A stretch of 64,000 nt of DNA from Brevundimonas poindexterae. Lineage in GTDB: Bacteria; Pseudomonadota; Alphaproteobacteria; Caulobacterales; Caulobacteraceae. Under the pieces are notes generated by a model. The model saw nothing but the letters and a program-made list of their open reading frames with translations, did no database searches and had not been told where the DNA came from. The DNA lies in the NCBI RefSeq assembly GCF_020524625.1, contig NZ_JAIVLL010000005.1:1-64000 (forward strand), given 5' to 3'. Positions 25,801 through 33,922 of the stretch are shown one piece after another (position 1 is the first letter of the stretch; each line of letters starts with the position of its first letter). The position numbers and the translations under genes are program-made.

Positions 25801-28293
25801 GCGGCACGGGCGGCGCTGGAGCAGCGACTGGGGACATCCGACCTGGACGGTCTGGTCGCCCTGCGTCGGGAACTGCTCGACGATACCACGAGCGGAGCGG
25901 TCGCCTCGGTGGCCGCCCTTGCCCGGTCCGGAGGTGGGGCAGCGGCCTTGATGCAGATGGCGCGTCATGCGGCCGGTGTGGCCGACCTTCGGGCCATCCT
26001 TGAAACGGCGCTCGATGCGCCGCAGGCCCTGAGCCTCGACGAGCTGGCCGAGCTGGTGCGGGACCTGCGCGAAAGCCTGGATGACCTGCCGGACCTGCTT
26101 CCGCATCTGTCGGTGCTTCATGGCGCGCCGGCGGCTGTCGCCCGTGCCGTGACACGGTTGCCCCTGCCGCTTGCCGGGGTCGAGGCGCTGATTGTCGACG
26201 AGGCCATTGCGGCGCGCGAGCGCGCCAATCCCGACATCCGTCGCTTTGACATCGATCGGCTGATCGCCGTCTCGCGCCGCGCGACCGTCGCGCGTGAAGC
26301 TCTCAGAGGCCTGAACTCGGCGGCCATCCGCGCAAGGCGCCAGCGCCAGTTCCGGGACCGGGTCAAGGTGTCGGAAACCTCGGTGACCCAGCTGGACACG
26401 GCAGGGCGGGCGTTCAAGAAGACCTATGCCACCGGGCGTCGCGAGCTTGAGCACGAGTTCGGCAAATCCATGCGCCACAAGTCCATCCGGGAATTGGCCA
26501 GCGGTGACAGTGGGCGGGTGGTGAACGACCTCAAGCCCGTGTGGCTGATGTCTCCGCTCTCGGTGTCCGACACACTGCCGCTCGAGCCCGACCTCTTTGA
26601 CGTGGTCATTTTCGACGAGGCCAGCCAGATTCCCACCGAGGACGCGGTGCCCGCCCTGTGCCGCTCACGCCAGGTACTGATCGTCGGCGACGAGATGCAG
26701 CTTCCGCCGACCAGCTTCTTCGCCACCGCCCAGTCGGACGACGAGATGGCCGTTGAAGCGGAGGAGGACGGGGAACGGATCGCCATTGTGCTGGACGCAG
26801 ACAGCCTGCTCAGTCAGGCGGCACGCAACCTGCCGGCCACCTTGCTCGCCTGGCACTACCGCAGCCGGTTTGAAGCCCTGATCAGCTTCTCCAATGCGGC
26901 CTTCTATGCGGGGGAACTGGTCACCATTCCCGACCGGACCCTCCGGCCCCGTCACGGGGCGGCCACGGCGGTGTCCTCGACCGACTCAGAGGCGTGGAAA
27001 GAGGCTGCCGACCGCCTGCTGACCGCGCCAATCACAACCCACCGGATCGCCGACGGCGTGTATGAGCGCCGCGCCAATATGCCGGAAGCGCGGTTCATCG
27101 CCGGCCTGGTGCGGGACCTTCTGGCGCGAAAGACAGGGCAGAGCATCGGCATCGTCGCCTTCTCCGAGGCCCAGCAGTCGGAGATCGAGGATGCCCTTGA
27201 CCGGCTGGCCTCCGACGATGACGCCTTCGCCGCCGCGCTCGCCCGCGAGGTGGAGCGGGAAGAAGACGGGCAGTTCGTCGGCCTGTTCGTCAAAAACCTT
27301 GAAAACGTCCAGGGCGACGAGCGCGACATCATCCTGATGAGCGTCTGCTATGCGCCAGGGCCGGATGGCCGGATGGCCATGAATTTCGGACCGATCAACC
27401 AGCGCGGGGGCGAAAAGCGGCTGAATGTCATTTTCAGCCGGGCCCGACGCCACATGGCGATCGTTTCGACCATCGCGCCCGAGGCCATCACCAATGTTCA
27501 CAATGACGGCGCCCGGGCCCTGCGCAGCTTCCTCGCCTTTGCCGAAGCCCAGTCCAGCGGAGCCGAGGAGTCGGCCCAGGCGGTTCTGGCCGGGCTGAAC
27601 CCGGATGCGGCCCGAACCTTCGACACCCCGCCGCCACCCGACCCGGTGCGCCGCGCGATCGCCGAGGCCCTGAAGGCCCGGGGGCATGAGGTCCACGAAC
27701 ATGTCGGCGGGGCCAGTTTCCGCTGCGACATCGCCATCGTCGATCCTTCGGGCGACGCCTACGCCCTGGGCATACTGCTGGACCGGACCGGAACGGACAG
27801 CCGGGGTCTGGAGGAACGGTTCGTGTTCCGGCCCGGGATTCTGCGGTCCTTTGGCTGGCGCGTCATCGATGTGCCGGTCACCAGCTGGCTGCGCGGACGC
27901 AGTGCGGTGATCGACCGGATCGAGGCCGAGTTGCGCCGGTCGAGCTGGGACCTGGCCGACAATGATCCGCTCGCGGGCGTTGCCTTGCCGCCGATTCCCG
28001 AAAGCCCCGTGGCTTCCGGACAGGTTGAACCCGAACCGGTACCCCAGGTTGAGGCCGTCGACCCGACCCCTGCGACCGGCATGACGGAGTACCGGTTCGT
28101 CGCGGGGACCTCGAACAAGTTCTGGCGGATCGGCATGGATGGCTGCACTGTGGTGGTCGAGTACGGTCGGGTGGGGACGAAGGGCCAGCGGGTGGTCAAG
28201 ACGTTCGAGGACGAAGCGCGCGCCCGGCGCGAGGTGACCAAGCTGACGCTGGAAAAGACCCGCAAGGGCTATGAGGAATTCGCAGGGGGCTGA
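22801..28293 (+). CDS. giant kinase-like/DUF4011/SF1 helicase/WGR protein, probable defence effector
   Basis: 1830 residues. About 1-235: degenerate protein-kinase-like C-lobe (LHARGRVARISAGSVV, ADPG in place of DFG, DITDVFQLGLV-like EITDVFQLGLVMA), without N-lobe or catalytic Asp. From about 250: DUF4011 opening with DRLFDLSRRNRLIHF. From 640 to about 1560: SF1 DNA2/NAM7-like helicase with Walker A GPPGTGKS (643-650, Lys649), VLFVCEKRAALDVVYHRL, DEAS (1272-1275), GDEMQLPP (from 1296) and NVIFSRARRHMAI. About 1615-1710: Vsr/MTES_1575-like segment (FRCDIAIVDP, YALGILLD, RSFGWRVIDVP) in which the usual acidic residue before the Asp is Leu. From 1761: WGR-type domain (NKFWRI, VVEYGRVGTKGQ). The long insert between helicase motifs Ia and II is helical. 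The start overlaps the M48 gene. Confidence 0.85.
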   Translation: MTPGGADVDGPASEVPGNRTLGEVLGAGVCLRPDDLVHAMSGLLDQVAGLHARGRVARISAGSVVEQKDGQLALADPGGMAPKDNLDAILALQPQVSSALKLVGNYRVTHDEQVGTSVDDLSVLDGDDPEISSPVYLTRFRTWEAELGHHDEITDVFQLGLVMACLACGLDPDEPRDLERFSLNRQNLFALAAGLHPVIASLIVETTELNRHERAKDVAELAQRLRTWRDQPTGIEVERVLAEARGVPGRRTAVLSHLRDRLFDLSRRNRLIHFRSTQGSINLTDASMPIVMRLESVRADSLCTWRGAFADDVLSGKAVPLNRWLRFEDQPQIPSQLDRIIQENRRNRNEYGFSSLRLTVAFLHWHNLKEAPNERISSPLLWLPAEVVRRKGVRDQYVLTCAETVAEFNPALRHMLRQLYGIELPETVDLAKAPLSAVHEAIRTQIHDSEPGVRLELQERPPIRLILQRAVQRVNSFNRRRSGARAAVSARLDFSYARDDYRPLGRALFEKFVKPGALPQRLAAGGAMPLKQDYAVAETEQAAYGTAAGEGHRFSWEIDLTQVTLANFNYKKMSLVRDYNALIEAPEAQPGFDQVFCIDPKPFVAEAPPPIPPADQWGVVASDATQDQAVAFARTGRSCIIQGPPGTGKSQTITNLIADFVGQGKRVLFVCEKRAALDVVYHRLAQAGLDGLATLIHDSQDDKKAFIADLRAHYEAWGRNADGLDETTGNRERMVAALEEHLAQIGVFEAAVGLGAPDGNPPLRDLVRRAAMLPAPASSVGPTDREALPDLALWDAHRDLVQRVYRAMQEVVGASSVAAHPMARLKGDLLMQDRPYAAVGAAVDAADGQLQRLDSLLEDPSVPLTGHTSLLEAEAMTALARRLVATGLVGAPALLDPLSAESTKLEGDLAALSGSEAAVASAALAASGWKDPLDAGDTAAALDLAKSREGSLFAIFSSPWRGLKSTVAARYDFAVHAVKPKITKVLETLNALHEARARLGAARAALEQRLGTSDLDGLVALRRELLDDTTSGAVASVAALARSGGGAAALMQMARHAAGVADLRAILETALDAPQALSLDELAELVRDLRESLDDLPDLLPHLSVLHGAPAAVARAVTRLPLPLAGVEALIVDEAIAARERANPDIRRFDIDRLIAVSRRATVAREALRGLNSAAIRARRQRQFRDRVKVSETSVTQLDTAGRAFKKTYATGRRELEHEFGKSMRHKSIRELASGDSGRVVNDLKPVWLMSPLSVSDTLPLEPDLFDVVIFDEASQIPTEDAVPALCRSRQVLIVGDEMQLPPTSFFATAQSDDEMAVEAEEDGERIAIVLDADSLLSQAARNLPATLLAWHYRSRFEALISFSNAAFYAGELVTIPDRTLRPRHGAATAVSSTDSEAWKEAADRLLTAPITTHRIADGVYERRANMPEARFIAGLVRDLLARKTGQSIGIVAFSEAQQSEIEDALDRLASDDDAFAAALAREVEREEDGQFVGLFVKNLENVQGDERDIILMSVCYAPGPDGRMAMNFGPINQRGGEKRLNVIFSRARRHMAIVSTIAPEAITNVHNDGARALRSFLAFAEAQSSGAEESAQAVLAGLNPDAARTFDTPPPPDPVRRAIAEALKARGHEVHEHVGGASFRCDIAIVDPSGDAYALGILLDRTGTDSRGLEERFVFRPGILRSFGWRVIDVPVTSWLRGRSAVIDRIEAELRRSSWDLADNDPLAGVALPPIPESPVASGQVEPEPVPQVEAVDPTPATGMTEYRFVAGTSNKFWRIGMDGCTVVVEYGRVGTKGQRVVKTFEDEARARREVTKLTLEKTRKGYEEFAGG

Positions 28294-28296
28294 CGG

Positions 28297-29619
28297 ATGC
28301 TGGAATACATCAGGTGCGTGGCGGCAACGTCCGGTGTGGTTGTGGCGCTGGCGATGGCTGCGGCCGGTCCTGCGAAGGCGCAATCCGTGGAACCCGCCCG
28401 GATCGAGGCGGCGGTCGAGGCGGTGATGCCCGATGTGGTCCTGTGGCGCCGGGATTTTCACCAGAATCCCGAGCTGGGCTTTGCCGAACATCGCACGGCC
28501 GAAGTGATCGCCGACCATCTGCGTGGGCTGGGACTGGAGGTCCGGGTCGGCGTCGGCAAGACCGGGGTGGTCGCCATTCTGCGTGGGGGCCGTCCGGGCC
28601 GGACCGTGGCGCTTCGGGCCGATATGGACGCCCTGCCGGTCGAGGAGGCGACGGGCCTGCCGTTCGCCTCGACCGCGACCGGGACCTATCAGGGACGCAC
28701 CGTGCCGGTCGCCCATGCCTGCGGCCACGACGCCCATATCGCCATGCTGATGGGCGCCGCCGAAGTGCTGGCCGGCATGCGTGACCAGATTTCCGGCACG
28801 GTCGTCTTCATCTTCCAGCCCGCCGAGGAAGGGGCCCCTCCGGGCGAGCCGATGGGCGGGGCGGCGCTGATGATCGCCGAAGGGGCGCTGGACGATCCCC
28901 GGCCCGAGGCGATCTTCGGCCTGCACGTCGTGCCGGGCCTGCCGGGCACGATCTTCTATCGGCCCGAAGGTTTCATGGCGGCGTCGGACCGGGTCGACAT
29001 CGTCCTGTCAGGGCGCCAGACGCACGGGGCCTGGCCTTGGAAAGGCATTGATATCATTGCCGTTGCCGGTCAGGTGGTGGAGACGGTCAATACGCTGACG
29101 GCACGTACCGTCGACCCGACGGCGACGCCGACTGTCTTCACCATCGCCACGATCGAGGCGGGGGTGCGCTACAACATCATCCCGGACGAGGCACGGCTGA
29201 GCGGGACTCTGCGCACCTTCGACGTCGCCCAGCGGGACGATCTGGTGGCGCGGGCCGAGGCGGCCATCGGCCACGTCGCCGAAGCCTATGGCGCGACGGC
29301 GGAATTCTCGGTCCGGCAGAATGCGGCGCTGGTCTATAACGACCCGGCGCTGTCGGCCTGGCTGGCCCCGGTTCTGGAAGAGGCGGCGGGCGAGGGGCAG
29401 GTCAATCCGGCCGTGCCGCCGACCACGGTGGCCGAGGATTTCAGCTACTACCAGCGTGAAATTCCGGGCGTTTTCTATCACTTGGGGGCCAGCGCCGCAG
29501 GGGTGGACCCGGCGACGTCGGCGCCCAATCACTCGCCCATGTTCGACGTGAACGAGGACGTGCTGATCGTGGGCGTGCGGGCCCATGTGCTGACCGCACT
29601 GAGGTTCCTCGAACAGTAG
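28297..29619 (+). CDS. secreted M20 amidohydrolase/peptidase
   Basis: 440 residues. Signal peptide of 28 residues (ALAMAAAGPAKAQ) means periplasmic or exported. The M20 amidohydrolase (hippurate/IAA-amino-acid hydrolase-like) features follow: WRRDFHQNPELGFAEH, metal ligands in ADMDALPVEE and HACGHDAHIAM, catalytic Glu pair in FQPAEEGAPP, and the last ligand in PNHSPMFDVNED. It probably cleaves N-acyl amino acids or a related amide. The start lies only 3 nt after the helicase stop, which suggests cotranscription, but M20 enzymes are common housekeeping scavengers, so membership in the module is uncertain. Confidence 0.9.
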   Translation: MLEYIRCVAATSGVVVALAMAAAGPAKAQSVEPARIEAAVEAVMPDVVLWRRDFHQNPELGFAEHRTAEVIADHLRGLGLEVRVGVGKTGVVAILRGGRPGRTVALRADMDALPVEEATGLPFASTATGTYQGRTVPVAHACGHDAHIAMLMGAAEVLAGMRDQISGTVVFIFQPAEEGAPPGEPMGGAALMIAEGALDDPRPEAIFGLHVVPGLPGTIFYRPEGFMAASDRVDIVLSGRQTHGAWPWKGIDIIAVAGQVVETVNTLTARTVDPTATPTVFTIATIEAGVRYNIIPDEARLSGTLRTFDVAQRDDLVARAEAAIGHVAEAYGATAEFSVRQNAALVYNDPALSAWLAPVLEEAAGEGQVNPAVPPTTVAEDFSYYQREIPGVFYHLGASAAGVDPATSAPNHSPMFDVNEDVLIVGVRAHVLTALRFLEQ

Positions 29620-29624
29620 GGATT

Positions 29625-30785
29625 TCAGGTGGTTCGGGCGAACCAGGTGCGGATCACGGCGGCGTAGATTTCCGTCAGGGATTCCAGCTGGTTGACCGGC
29701 ACCTGCTCGTCGATCTGGTGCATGGTCTGGCCGACCAGACCCAGCTCCAGCACCGGACATAGCGCGCGGATGAAGCGGGCGTCGGAGGTGCCGCCGCTTG
29801 TCGAGCTTTCGGGCCGGATACCCTCGACACCCTCTACGGCGGCCTCGACAGCCTCTACGAGCGGACCGCGGTCGGTGAGGAAGGCATCGCCCGAGCACAG
29901 ATGCTCCAGCGTGATCGCCAGACCGGTCTCTGAGGCGACCTCGGCGGCCTGATCGTCCAGCCATTTTGACAGGGCGTCGCCCGTATGGGTCGGGTTGAAG
30001 CGGATGTTCAGCCGGGCGGTCGCCTCGGCCGGAATGACGTTGGAGGCCGGATTGCCGACGTCAACGGTGGTGATTTCGAGGTTCGAGGGCGGGAACTCGG
30101 GATAGCCCTCGTCCAGATGGGCCTCGGCCAGACGGTTCAACAGGCGCACCAGCACCGGCACCGGATTGGCGGCCCGGTCGGGATAGGCGACGTGGCCCTG
30201 ACGCCCCTTGACGGTGATCCAGCTGTTCAGCGAGCCGCGCCGGCCGACCTTGATCATGTCGCCGAGGCGTTGGGAGGAGGAGGGCTCGCCCACCACACAG
30301 GCGTCGATCCGCTCGCCCTCGGTCCTGAGTTGCTCAACGACGCGCTTGGTGCCGTGCAGGGCCGGGCCTTCCTCATCGCCGGTGATCAGGAAGGACAGGG
30401 AGCCGGGCACGCCGCCCTCGGCCAGCACGCGGGAGACGGCGGTGACCCAGCAGGCGATGCCGCCCTTCATGTCGACCGCGCCCCGGCCGAACAGCACGCC
30501 ATCCCGGACCTCGGCGGCGAAGGGATCGTGCGACCAGGCGGCGACCGTGCCGGTCGGCACGACGTCGGTGTGGCCGGCAAAACAGAGGTTCGGCCCCTCG
30601 CTGCCCAGCCGGGCATACAGGTTAGGCGTGCCCTCGAACGGCAGGTCGCGACAGGTGAAGCCCAGCCCTTCCAGCGCTCCCTTCAGTGTCGCCATCGCCC
30701 CGGCATCGACGGGGGTGACCGACGGGCTGCGGATCAGGTCGCGGGTCAGGGCGACGGGATCGATCAGGTGGGCTGGTCTTGTCAT
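29625..30785 (-). CDS. dapE: succinyl-diaminopimelate desuccinylase
   Basis: 386-residue M20-family cytosolic enzyme of lysine/meso-diaminopimelate synthesis. The metal ligands and catalytic residues are in family positions: GHTDVVP (His72, catalytic Asp74), GRGAVDMKGG (Asp105), and TGDEEGPA (Glu138/Glu139). The length matches DapE (about 380). It is convergent with the M20 amidohydrolase gene (5 nt between stops) but the two are only distantly related. It diverges from the cupin gene, whose start is 43 bp away. The rest of the dap pathway is not in the window. Confidence 0.94.
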   Translation of the reverse strand: MTRPAHLIDPVALTRDLIRSPSVTPVDAGAMATLKGALEGLGFTCRDLPFEGTPNLYARLGSEGPNLCFAGHTDVVPTGTVAAWSHDPFAAEVRDGVLFGRGAVDMKGGIACWVTAVSRVLAEGGVPGSLSFLITGDEEGPALHGTKRVVEQLRTEGERIDACVVGEPSSSQRLGDMIKVGRRGSLNSWITVKGRQGHVAYPDRAANPVPVLVRLLNRLAEAHLDEGYPEFPPSNLEITTVDVGNPASNVIPAEATARLNIRFNPTHTGDALSKWLDDQAAEVASETGLAITLEHLCSGDAFLTDRGPLVEAVEAAVEGVEGIRPESSTSGGTSDARFIRALCPVLELGLVGQTMHQIDEQVPVNQLESLTEIYAAVIRTWFARTT

Positions 30786-30828
30786 GAGGCCATGCTTTAG
30801 GAGGTGTCAGGACCTGCGAGAAGACCCC

Positions 30829-31299
30829 ATGCCCCGTATTGATCTGAACACCGCGCCCCGGGCCGACGGCACCACCTATCCCGAGGAACATGCCGGGCCT
30901 TGCAAGGCGCGCCGGCGGCTGAAGCTGGGCGATGCGGTGGGCCTTGACCAGTTCGGGGTGAACCACCTGACCCTGCCTCCCGGTGCCTGGTCCAGCCAGC
31001 GTCACTGGCATGAGGGCGAGGACGAATTCGTCTGGGTGCTGTCGGGCGAGGTGGTGCTGATCGAGGATGAGGGCGAAACGACCTTGCGCGCCGGCGACTG
31101 CGCCGGGTTCAAGGCGGGCGTCCGAAACGGCCACAAGCTGGAAAACCGCACCGATCAGGACGCCGTCCTGCTGGAGGTCGGCACCCGCAAGCCCGGTGGG
31201 GACCAGGGCGAGTATCCCGACATCGACATGACCTTCCGCTCGGGCGTCTATTCGCACCGAGACGGCACCCCCTATCCGAAATACGACCGCCGCACGTGA
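30829..31299 (+). CDS. cupin-domain protein
   Basis: 156 residues with one conserved cupin barrel: motif 1 SQRHWHEGEDEFVWVLSGE has the three-His/Glu metal-binding pattern, and motif 2 AGDCAGFKAGVRNGHKLEN ends in the fourth ligand His. It probably binds a divalent metal and acts as a small dioxygenase, isomerase or sensor; the substrate is not known. ATG 30829 starts MPRIDLNTAP, a common opening of this family. The stop overlaps the GTG start of the MFS gene (GTGA), so the two are coupled. Confidence 0.85.
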   Translation: MPRIDLNTAPRADGTTYPEEHAGPCKARRRLKLGDAVGLDQFGVNHLTLPPGAWSSQRHWHEGEDEFVWVLSGEVVLIEDEGETTLRAGDCAGFKAGVRNGHKLENRTDQDAVLLEVGTRKPGGDQGEYPDIDMTFRSGVYSHRDGTPYPKYDRRT

Positions 31300-32564
31300 G
31301 CGACGACGGACCCGCTTCCTCTCCGCTGCACGAAGGCCCGGCCAGTCCCTGGTCGGTGCCGGATTTCCGCTGGCTGTGGATCGGCCGGCTGAGTGCGGTC
31401 CTGGGTATCCAGATCCAGTCCTCGGCCCTGTTGTGGCAGGTCTATGAGATCGCCCGGCGCGACCATCCGATCGAACAGGCCAGCCTGTATCTGGGCCTTG
31501 TCGGTCTGGCGCAATTCCTGCCGCTGCTGGCCCTGACCCTGCCCGCCGGGGCCATGGCCGACCGGCGCGACCGGAAGACGACCGTCATCCTGTCGGTGCT
31601 GGTCGAGGGCAGCTGCGCGGCCGGGTTTCTGGCGCTGGCGCTGCACGGCAACCCGCCGTTGTGGGGGCTGCTGGCCATTGCCGCAGTGTTCGGCGCCGCG
31701 CGTGCGTTTCTGGCCCCCGCCACCCAGGCGTTTCTGCCCATGGTGGTCGGACGCCGCGCTCTGGCCCCGGCCATCGCGGCCCAGTCGATCGCCTTTCAGA
31801 CCGGCGCCATTGCCGGACCGGCCTTGGGCGGACTGATCGTCGGCCTGTCGGTGCCACTGGCCTATGGCGTATCCGCGGCCCTGTTCGGGGTGGCGGTGCT
31901 GTCGCTGCTGCTGATCCGCACCTCGGGCCGCCCGCCGGTGATCCAGACGGGGCTGACCCGCATCCAGGCGGTAACCGAGGGGCTGCGTTATGTCTGGAAG
32001 ACCAAGATCGTGCTGGGCGCCATCTCGCTGGATCTGGTGGTGGTCATGCTGGCGGGGGTGGCCCTGCTGACCCCGGTGTTCGCGCGCGACATCCTGCATG
32101 TGGGCGCGCTTGGCTTTGGCCTGCTCAGGGCCTCGTTCGGGGTCGGGGCGCTGGGGATGGCGGTCTATCTCAGCCGGTTCCCGATCACGCGGAACGGCGG
32201 CACCTGGATGCTGGCGGCGGTCGCCGTCTTCGGCCTCTGCACCCTGACGTTCGGCCTGTCGCGGTTCGCCTGGCTGTCCGGGCTGGTGCTGCTGATCGGC
32301 GGGGCGGCCGACATGATCAGCGTCAACATCCGCCAGACCCTGATCCAGCTGGCCACGCCCGATCACATGCGCGGCCGGGTCAGCTCGGTTTCCATGCTGT
32401 TCATCGGCGCGTCGAACGAACTGGGCGAGGCCTATTCCGGTGTCATGGTGCGATTGCTGGGCCCCGTGGGGGCTGCGGTGTTCGGCGGCTTCGGCGCCTT
32501 GGCCTCCACCGGCCTCTGGGCCAGGATGTTCCCGGACCTGAGGAGGGCCGACCGGCTGGAGTGA
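31296..32564 (+). CDS. MFS transporter (enterobactin-exporter/MFS_3-like)
   Basis: 422 residues, about twelve hydrophobic helices. Motif A between helices 2 and 3 is GAMADRRDRKTTVIL, and the second half repeats a related pattern (DHMRGRVSSVSMLF), as in the MFS_3 / EntS branch. The N-terminal 25 residues are polar. The start is GTG 31296, overlapping the cupin stop; there is no better ATG. It is probably an exporter; the substrate is unknown. A cupin enzyme and an exporter in one operon suggests that the two handle the same compound, which is inference only. Confidence 0.85.
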   Translation: MSDDGPASSPLHEGPASPWSVPDFRWLWIGRLSAVLGIQIQSSALLWQVYEIARRDHPIEQASLYLGLVGLAQFLPLLALTLPAGAMADRRDRKTTVILSVLVEGSCAAGFLALALHGNPPLWGLLAIAAVFGAARAFLAPATQAFLPMVVGRRALAPAIAAQSIAFQTGAIAGPALGGLIVGLSVPLAYGVSAALFGVAVLSLLLIRTSGRPPVIQTGLTRIQAVTEGLRYVWKTKIVLGAISLDLVVVMLAGVALLTPVFARDILHVGALGFGLLRASFGVGALGMAVYLSRFPITRNGGTWMLAAVAVFGLCTLTFGLSRFAWLSGLVLLIGGAADMISVNIRQTLIQLATPDHMRGRVSSVSMLFIGASNELGEAYSGVMVRLLGPVGAAVFGGFGALASTGLWARMFPDLRRADRLE

Positions 32565-32579
32565 GGCCGGGCCGCGCGA

Positions 32580-33353
32580 TCAGGCGTGCAGTGCGGGAGT
32601 CGGCGGCTGTATCGCCCGGACGGGGGCACGGCCGGTCAGGGCCAGCTCAGCCTGCATGAAGATGAAGGCCAGGATGGTGACGGCCTCGGCCATTTCCTCG
32701 AACAGTTCGTGCTGGAGAAGCACGCCGGCCGAGACCAGCAGGGCGATGCGAACGACCGAGGGCCGATCCAGCGGGGGCTGTCGCAGCAGGGGAGCCAGCC
32801 ATCGCGGGCGGAGGCTCAGCAGACCGGCCGCGACCACCATGCCCCAGCCGACCGCCGCATAGGCGATATCGTAGAGGCGGGGGGACACGAAGTTGTGCAG
32901 ATTGGTTTCCGCCTGCAGGTTTTCGGAGGCGAAGGCCCCGGTCGAGGTCCAGTGGAAGATGTGCTGGCCCCAGCTGGCCTCTTCCCCGAAAGCCAAGATT
33001 CCGAACAGGGCGACGAGTGCCCAGAAGCCGGACTTGAGGGCGTTGCGCGACACAACCGCCTCCCGGAAGGCCAGCAGGACGATCAGGATCAGGCCGACGG
33101 CGGTGACGGTTTCCACCACGCCGCCGTCATAGGTCTCGGCTCCGAACAGCCAGGGCGCCGCCAGCCCTTGCCGCCACAGGACGAGGGTGATGGGTACCAG
33201 CGCGCCCCAGGTCACCAGCAGGACGCCGAGGCCGAGACGGGACAGCCCAGCCCGCGCGGGATGTGCGCCCCGCTCCCGGACCTGCCACGCATGCAAGCAC
33301 ACCCCCAGGCCGCACAGCCCGGCCAGACCTGTACTCATCGCCATCCAGGACAT
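32580..33353 (-). CDS. conserved seven- to eight-helix membrane protein
   Basis: 257 residues. The most distinctive part is the loop FGEEASWGQHIFHW followed by LQAETNLHNF; this GEE-x-SWGQ and NxQxExNLHN pair is a recurring signature of an uncharacterised bacterial membrane protein family. Seven or eight hydrophobic segments surround it. ATG 33353 has a GGAGG ribosome-binding site 5-9 nt upstream, so the longer frame to 33476 was rejected. The acidic and His residues in the loop could bind metal or be catalytic; this is a guess. It is convergent with the MFS gene. Confidence 0.75.
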   Translation of the reverse strand: MSWMAMSTGLAGLCGLGVCLHAWQVRERGAHPARAGLSRLGLGVLLVTWGALVPITLVLWRQGLAAPWLFGAETYDGGVVETVTAVGLILIVLLAFREAVVSRNALKSGFWALVALFGILAFGEEASWGQHIFHWTSTGAFASENLQAETNLHNFVSPRLYDIAYAAVGWGMVVAAGLLSLRPRWLAPLLRQPPLDRPSVVRIALLVSAGVLLQHELFEEMAEAVTILAFIFMQAELALTGRAPVRAIQPPTPALHA

Positions 33354-33507
33354 GGCAGCCTCCTGAGCCCCTGTTCCGAAGTGATCCGGGCCGGGACGAT
33401 TTGAGCAGGATGTGTGCCAGAGGTGGGGGGCGTGCAACGGCCTCTGGGCCGGAGATGTTCCCGACCCTCGGGTCAAGCCCGAGGGTGACGAGGGGGCGTG
33501 AGGCGTT

Positions 33508-33801
33508 TCACACAGGCGGACGTTTCCGGGGGCGCGTGAAGTCGAGGTTGCACGTGTCGCAATACCTTGGGAAGCGCGCCAGGGGGAGTGGCCAAAGGTA
33601 TGGCTGGGTATGGGGCATGGCGTTGCATCGCGGGCAGCGCATCTTGATCATCAGGAAAATGAAGTAGGCCAGGCCAGTTCCGAGAAGGGCAATCGAAGTC
33701 TGGCCGTCATGAGCGCGCAGAGCGTGGGCCAGCCACCCCGCCCCGATCAGCACGAGCGGAAACCCGAGAACCAGCAGTCGCAGTCGGGTGCGGTGAACCA
33801 T
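33508..33801 (-). CDS. small two-helix membrane protein with CxxC pairs
   Basis: About 97 residues from ATG 33801 (MVHRTRLRLLVLGFPL). Two hydrophobic segments (LLVLGFPLVLIGAGWLAHAL and SIALLGTGLAYFIFLMI) precede a C-terminal tail with CPRC and CDTC, a possible zinc knuckle on the cytosolic side. An in-frame ATG at 33864 would add 21 residues. The function is unknown. It stands alone between two intergenic stretches of about 120-150 bp. Confidence 0.6.
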   Translation of the reverse strand: MVHRTRLRLLVLGFPLVLIGAGWLAHALRAHDGQTSIALLGTGLAYFIFLMIKMRCPRCNAMPHTQPYLWPLPLARFPRYCDTCNLDFTRPRKRPPV

Positions 33802-33862
33802 ATTTACAGCATGGGCCACTGTCGGCGGGCGCTCAAGCCGCGCCAACGTATCCGCCCCCTCC

Positions 33863-33919
33863 ACCCTCCTTCGCCCTGCGGGCTGCGGAGGGTCCCCCTC
33901 CCCCGTTTCACGGGGGAGG
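33863..33919. repeat. double-hairpin intergenic repeat
   Basis: Two adjacent perfect hairpins: ACCCTCC (33863-33869)/GGAGGGT (33887-33893) with an inner GCCC/GGGC stem, then CCTCCCCCG (33897-33905)/CGGGGGAGG (33911-33919) with loop TTTCA. It lies just after the dcd stop and may terminate dcd transcription. The CCTCCCCCGTTTCACGGGGG form is typical of interspersed palindromes in high-GC alphaproteobacterial genomes (from general knowledge). Confidence 0.6.
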
Positions 33920-33922
33920 ATA

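Noticed and set aside
24493..28926. Two long minus-strand frames (661 and 646 codons)
   Set aside because: Shadows of the giant helicase gene; the helicase motifs read in the plus frame.
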